Notes under the pieces: model-generated
Told to the model about the DNA's origin: nothing
What the model saw: the letters and a program-made list of their open reading frames with translations, nothing else
The model's database searches: none
NCBI RefSeq assembly: GCF_900168205.1
Contig: NZ_FUZE01000026.1
Coordinates: forward strand, 1 to 53,892
Length of the DNA: 53,892 nucleotides
Direction of reading: 5' to 3'
From: Chryseobacterium balustinum
GTDB taxonomy: Bacteria > Bacteroidota > Bacteroidia > Flavobacteriales > Weeksellaceae
Shown here: positions 51,467-53,892 of the stretch, one piece after another
Numbering within the stretch: the stretch's first letter is position 1
How the letters are laid out: every line of letters begins with the position of its first letter
Position numbers and translations under genes: made by a program

Positions 51467-53746
51467 TTAGTGTTTGTAGTTGTATTTGAATTCTTTTATC
51501 AGTTTACCATTAATATCTTTGATATTTTCTAATCTGTTGGCAGAGTTGTATTTGTAAATCTCTCTGATTCCTGATGGTGGGGTGATGCTCGTTACCCCAA
51601 TCAATGGGTCATAAGTGTAAGTGGTAATCTGAAATTCTTTTAACTGCAGAAGATTACGGAAGTTATCCAAAGCTATTATCAATGCACCCTCATTCGAAGG
51701 ATTTAAAGCATCCTCATCTGAAGCTGTAATAATAGCCCCTACCAAACCACTTATTAAAAAATATGGATAACCTACAATTTTAGCAATCGGTTGAGTTGAG
51801 TTGTAGCCCCAAATGATTGTTGTAGGAATACCATCTCTGGTAGTATATTGTAATAGATTACCTTTGGGGTCATACTGATCATAAGTAACTTCGGTAGAAT
51901 TGGTATTGCTAAGGTCGGTCGAGATTACAGAGCTCGGCAATAAGTTGGCAGGATTATCATACTTGGTCTCAACTTTAGAAATCGTCTTGTTATTTTTTTT
52001 AGTCTCCGTTTCTAAGGGAATACCTATCATATTGGCATTGATGAGCTTGGTATTGTTTTTTTCGTAAGCGTAAGCATAGGTGGCATTGTTTGTTTCTCCA
52101 TCGGAAAAACTTTGTGTCACGGATGTTGGGTAGTCTAGATTATTATACAGCGTATTTGTTGTTGATGTAATAGAACTTTGAATACCGTTTTTATAAAAGT
52201 AAGATTTTTCTGTTTTCTCTGAGGGGAGTGTAATACCATAAGTGGCAAAATATTTATAAGGAATTGTTAAAGGAATACCACCTGGAGGATAGTCAGCTAT
52301 ATATACTTGATAATCATTATATATATAATAATTGGGGTTAATTATATTATAGTGATTATCCTTCGCTTTTATACCTTCTAGTTTCGTAAACTCAAGTGTA
52401 GTATATTCATTATTCACTTCCGAAAGTATCTTTCCATTATCATCATACTTTTTTTCAAAAATCATTTGTCCTCTCAAATAATCCCGATTAGAAATAGGAA
52501 CTATAGGCATTTCGAGACTAAAAGTATCCGGATTCGGAAAGTCTATTGGAGATCTGAACTTGTATACTGTTTTACCTTTATCAGTAATTGTATTATTAGT
52601 ATCTTTTATAATCTGCTTTACGGTTACATATTGATATCCCACATCAGACCCTTGTGTTTTTTCAGATGGTAGTATATTGAAGTCTGTAGTTGTATCAATA
52701 ATGGCATTATAGTAAATACTTTCAGGAGCTACAACTATATAATCGTAAGTAATCATTTCCGTATAATTAAAAATTGGTTCTGGGAAAACCAAAGCACCAC
52801 TGCTTTTTTGAGGATTTTCTATATCCTTGTAATCATATACAAATTCCTTAGCGGGTACAGTTGAAGCTGGGGCGTCAAAATACTTAATATCATTAATTCT
52901 GAGCCCACCACCTTTCTTAGTCACATAACTAAGAAAAGAACGCTCCTTTGTAGATGCTGTAAGATAATAGGAAACTGGTCTTTGAGTTATCCCATAACTT
53001 CCACTAAGAGATGCATAGTAAGTTCCTGGCTCCAAAGTTACTTCTCTATAGAATTCTGTAACAGGTTCTCCTCCTTCACCAATTCCCGCATTTGGGCATT
53101 GGGCACCACTAGTACTTATACAAGATTGCCAGCTCATTCCAAATGTAGTTACAGGAGCTGAAAATACATTCGGGCTAATTTGTTTGTAAATATTAAATTC
53201 CCAATTAGAGTAAACCAAATTTCCGAGATCTAGGTGTAATTTAACGGTCTGCGGAGAAAGTATCGTAAAAAATTCTTTCTTAATATTAGGATTAAATGAA
53301 TTAACCCCCTCTAATTCAAAATCATTATTATGCTCTATCCACTCTCCAGTTACTGCCTCGATAGGTTGTGAGAATCCAGCAAAATGACTATAAATATTTT
53401 CACCAAAGTCAAACATCACTTTTCCTTTAGTAGGATAAGTAATAGAGCTGATAACATCTTGAGTGATATCTACAGGTTCATAAAAATCATTACCTCTGTA
53501 ATATCCCCAACTGTCTTTTTTAAATATTTTATTTTGGTTGGTATAGCTGATTTCATATTCATTTAGATTATTAGTATCGCCTGATTTAGTTATTTTTTTT
53601 AATAAAAGTTTTTTGAGATTAAGCGAGGGGTCAGGAAATGTCAAGAAAGATGTACTGGTATAATCATAATCAAAGGTATATTTATCTACAAATTGGTTAG
53701 TACTTTGTCCGATAATATTACTTTGTATAGATTTTAATTTATACAA
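51467..53746 (-). CDS. RHS-locus upstream protein, YD-repeat-like, N-terminally truncated
   Basis: At least 759 residues. The nominal start is TTG; the frame continues upstream for 20 codons (RRTFTYEKGRNDSNYFNSSE) to a TGA at 53807-53809, and the residues there still look like the same protein, so the natural N-terminus is missing. Features: WGYYRGNDFYEPVDI, a beta-sandwich middle, and a C-terminal YD-like part (TTIIWGYNSTQPIAKI, YTYDPLIGVTSITPPSG, YKYNSANRLENIKD). This type of protein commonly precedes DUF6443 RHS proteins in Bacteroidota. It is probably co-transcribed with the RHS gene. Confidence 0.7.
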   Translation of the reverse strand: MYKLKSIQSNIIGQSTNQFVDKYTFDYDYTSTSFLTFPDPSLNLKKLLLKKITKSGDTNNLNEYEISYTNQNKIFKKDSWGYYRGNDFYEPVDITQDVISSITYPTKGKVMFDFGENIYSHFAGFSQPIEAVTGEWIEHNNDFELEGVNSFNPNIKKEFFTILSPQTVKLHLDLGNLVYSNWEFNIYKQISPNVFSAPVTTFGMSWQSCISTSGAQCPNAGIGEGGEPVTEFYREVTLEPGTYYASLSGSYGITQRPVSYYLTASTKERSFLSYVTKKGGGLRINDIKYFDAPASTVPAKEFVYDYKDIENPQKSSGALVFPEPIFNYTEMITYDYIVVAPESIYYNAIIDTTTDFNILPSEKTQGSDVGYQYVTVKQIIKDTNNTITDKGKTVYKFRSPIDFPNPDTFSLEMPIVPISNRDYLRGQMIFEKKYDDNGKILSEVNNEYTTLEFTKLEGIKAKDNHYNIINPNYYIYNDYQVYIADYPPGGIPLTIPYKYFATYGITLPSEKTEKSYFYKNGIQSSITSTTNTLYNNLDYPTSVTQSFSDGETNNATYAYAYEKNNTKLINANMIGIPLETETKKNNKTISKVETKYDNPANLLPSSVISTDLSNTNSTEVTYDQYDPKGNLLQYTTRDGIPTTIIWGYNSTQPIAKIVGYPYFLISGLVGAIITASDEDALNPSNEGALIIALDNFRNLLQLKEFQITTYTYDPLIGVTSITPPSGIREIYKYNSANRLENIKDINGKLIKEFKYNYKH

Positions 53747-53809
53747 TTCTGATGAATTAAAATAATTCGAATCATTTCGCCCTTTTTCATAAGTGAATGT
53801 ACGTCTTCA

Positions 53810-53892
53810 AACCAACTTAGACATTTTAGTTTAAATCCTTAAGGAGGATTTTCGATTTATAAACTTACTAATTTTTGTTGATTATATATTTG
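53810..53892. other. Foreign or disrupted sequence at window end
   Basis: Coding similarity to the RHS upstream protein stops at about 53,806. Beyond it are a small hairpin (AAATCC-TTAAGGA-GGATTT, 53833-53851) and AT-rich DNA with stops in all frames. An insertion or deletion end is likely here, but too little is visible to name it. Confidence 0.35.

Noticed and set aside
23141..53700. CRISPR array in the repeat-rich region
   Set aside because: Repeats are whole 7-kb units and single junctions, with no short regularly spaced repeats and no cas genes.
53833..53851. Hairpin AAATCC...GGATTT as a terminator
   Set aside because: Only six pairs and no clear T run; left unannotated as a terminator.

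Overview
The window looks like chromosome of a Bacteroidota bacterium close to Chryseobacterium or Flavobacterium. DNA is AT-rich, promoters fit the TTG...TAnnTTTG type of this phylum, and the gene families (DUF6443-type RHS proteins, GG-leader radical-SAM peptides, OMP beta-barrel receptors, DUF389) are typical of it. No rRNA or tRNA gene was recognised.

Bases 1-10,000 are ordinary accessory and housekeeping genes. An IS21-like end abuts a racemase operon (racemase, GNAT, universal stress protein). Then come a divergent DapB-like reductase, a DUF389-NhaA membrane pair, and a TetR-controlled cluster (tautomerase, TetR, DUF1348, alpha/beta hydrolase lipoprotein) with two matching operators.

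Bases 10,490-19,984 hold a ribosomal-peptide (RiPP) cluster. It has a C39-peptidase ABC exporter, a helical protein, a radical SAM/SPASM maturase, a 59-residue precursor with a GG leader that is absent from ordinary ORF lists, and an outer-membrane receptor. Next to it are a GNAT/LuxI-like acyltransferase, a divergent LuxR-type regulator and a ThiF/E1-like enzyme. Four copies of a palindrome, CTACAC-N4-GTGTAG, lie before these transcription units and suggest one quorum-sensing-like regulon.

Bases 20,400-22,190 carry a lone receiver domain and an ECF sigma factor with a membrane partner.

Bases 22,210-53,746 are an RHS polymorphic-toxin locus, read on the minus strand. One complete RHS protein (47,898-51,458) is followed by a stack of displaced C-terminal tips, each with its own immunity gene. 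Three tips are followed by a roughly 6-kb recombination module: two tyrosine-recombinase-like proteins, a primase-helicase, an XRE regulator, and a non-coding block with hairpins and a pair of inverted dif-like sites. Each dormant tip starts at the same point of the conserved RHS core (coding Tyr-Lys-Tyr-Asn-Gly). A conserved junction with in-frame stop codons lies just before it. Two units of 7,026 bp are practically identical and end exactly at that core. I infer a mobile element that carries an RHS toxin tip plus immunity gene and integrates inside an RHS gene, swapping the active tip and pushing the older tip downstream, last in and first out. Most tips look like metallopeptidases (JAMM, HExxH, HExxE), and their immunity proteins carry Sec or lipoprotein signals, which points to periplasmic action.
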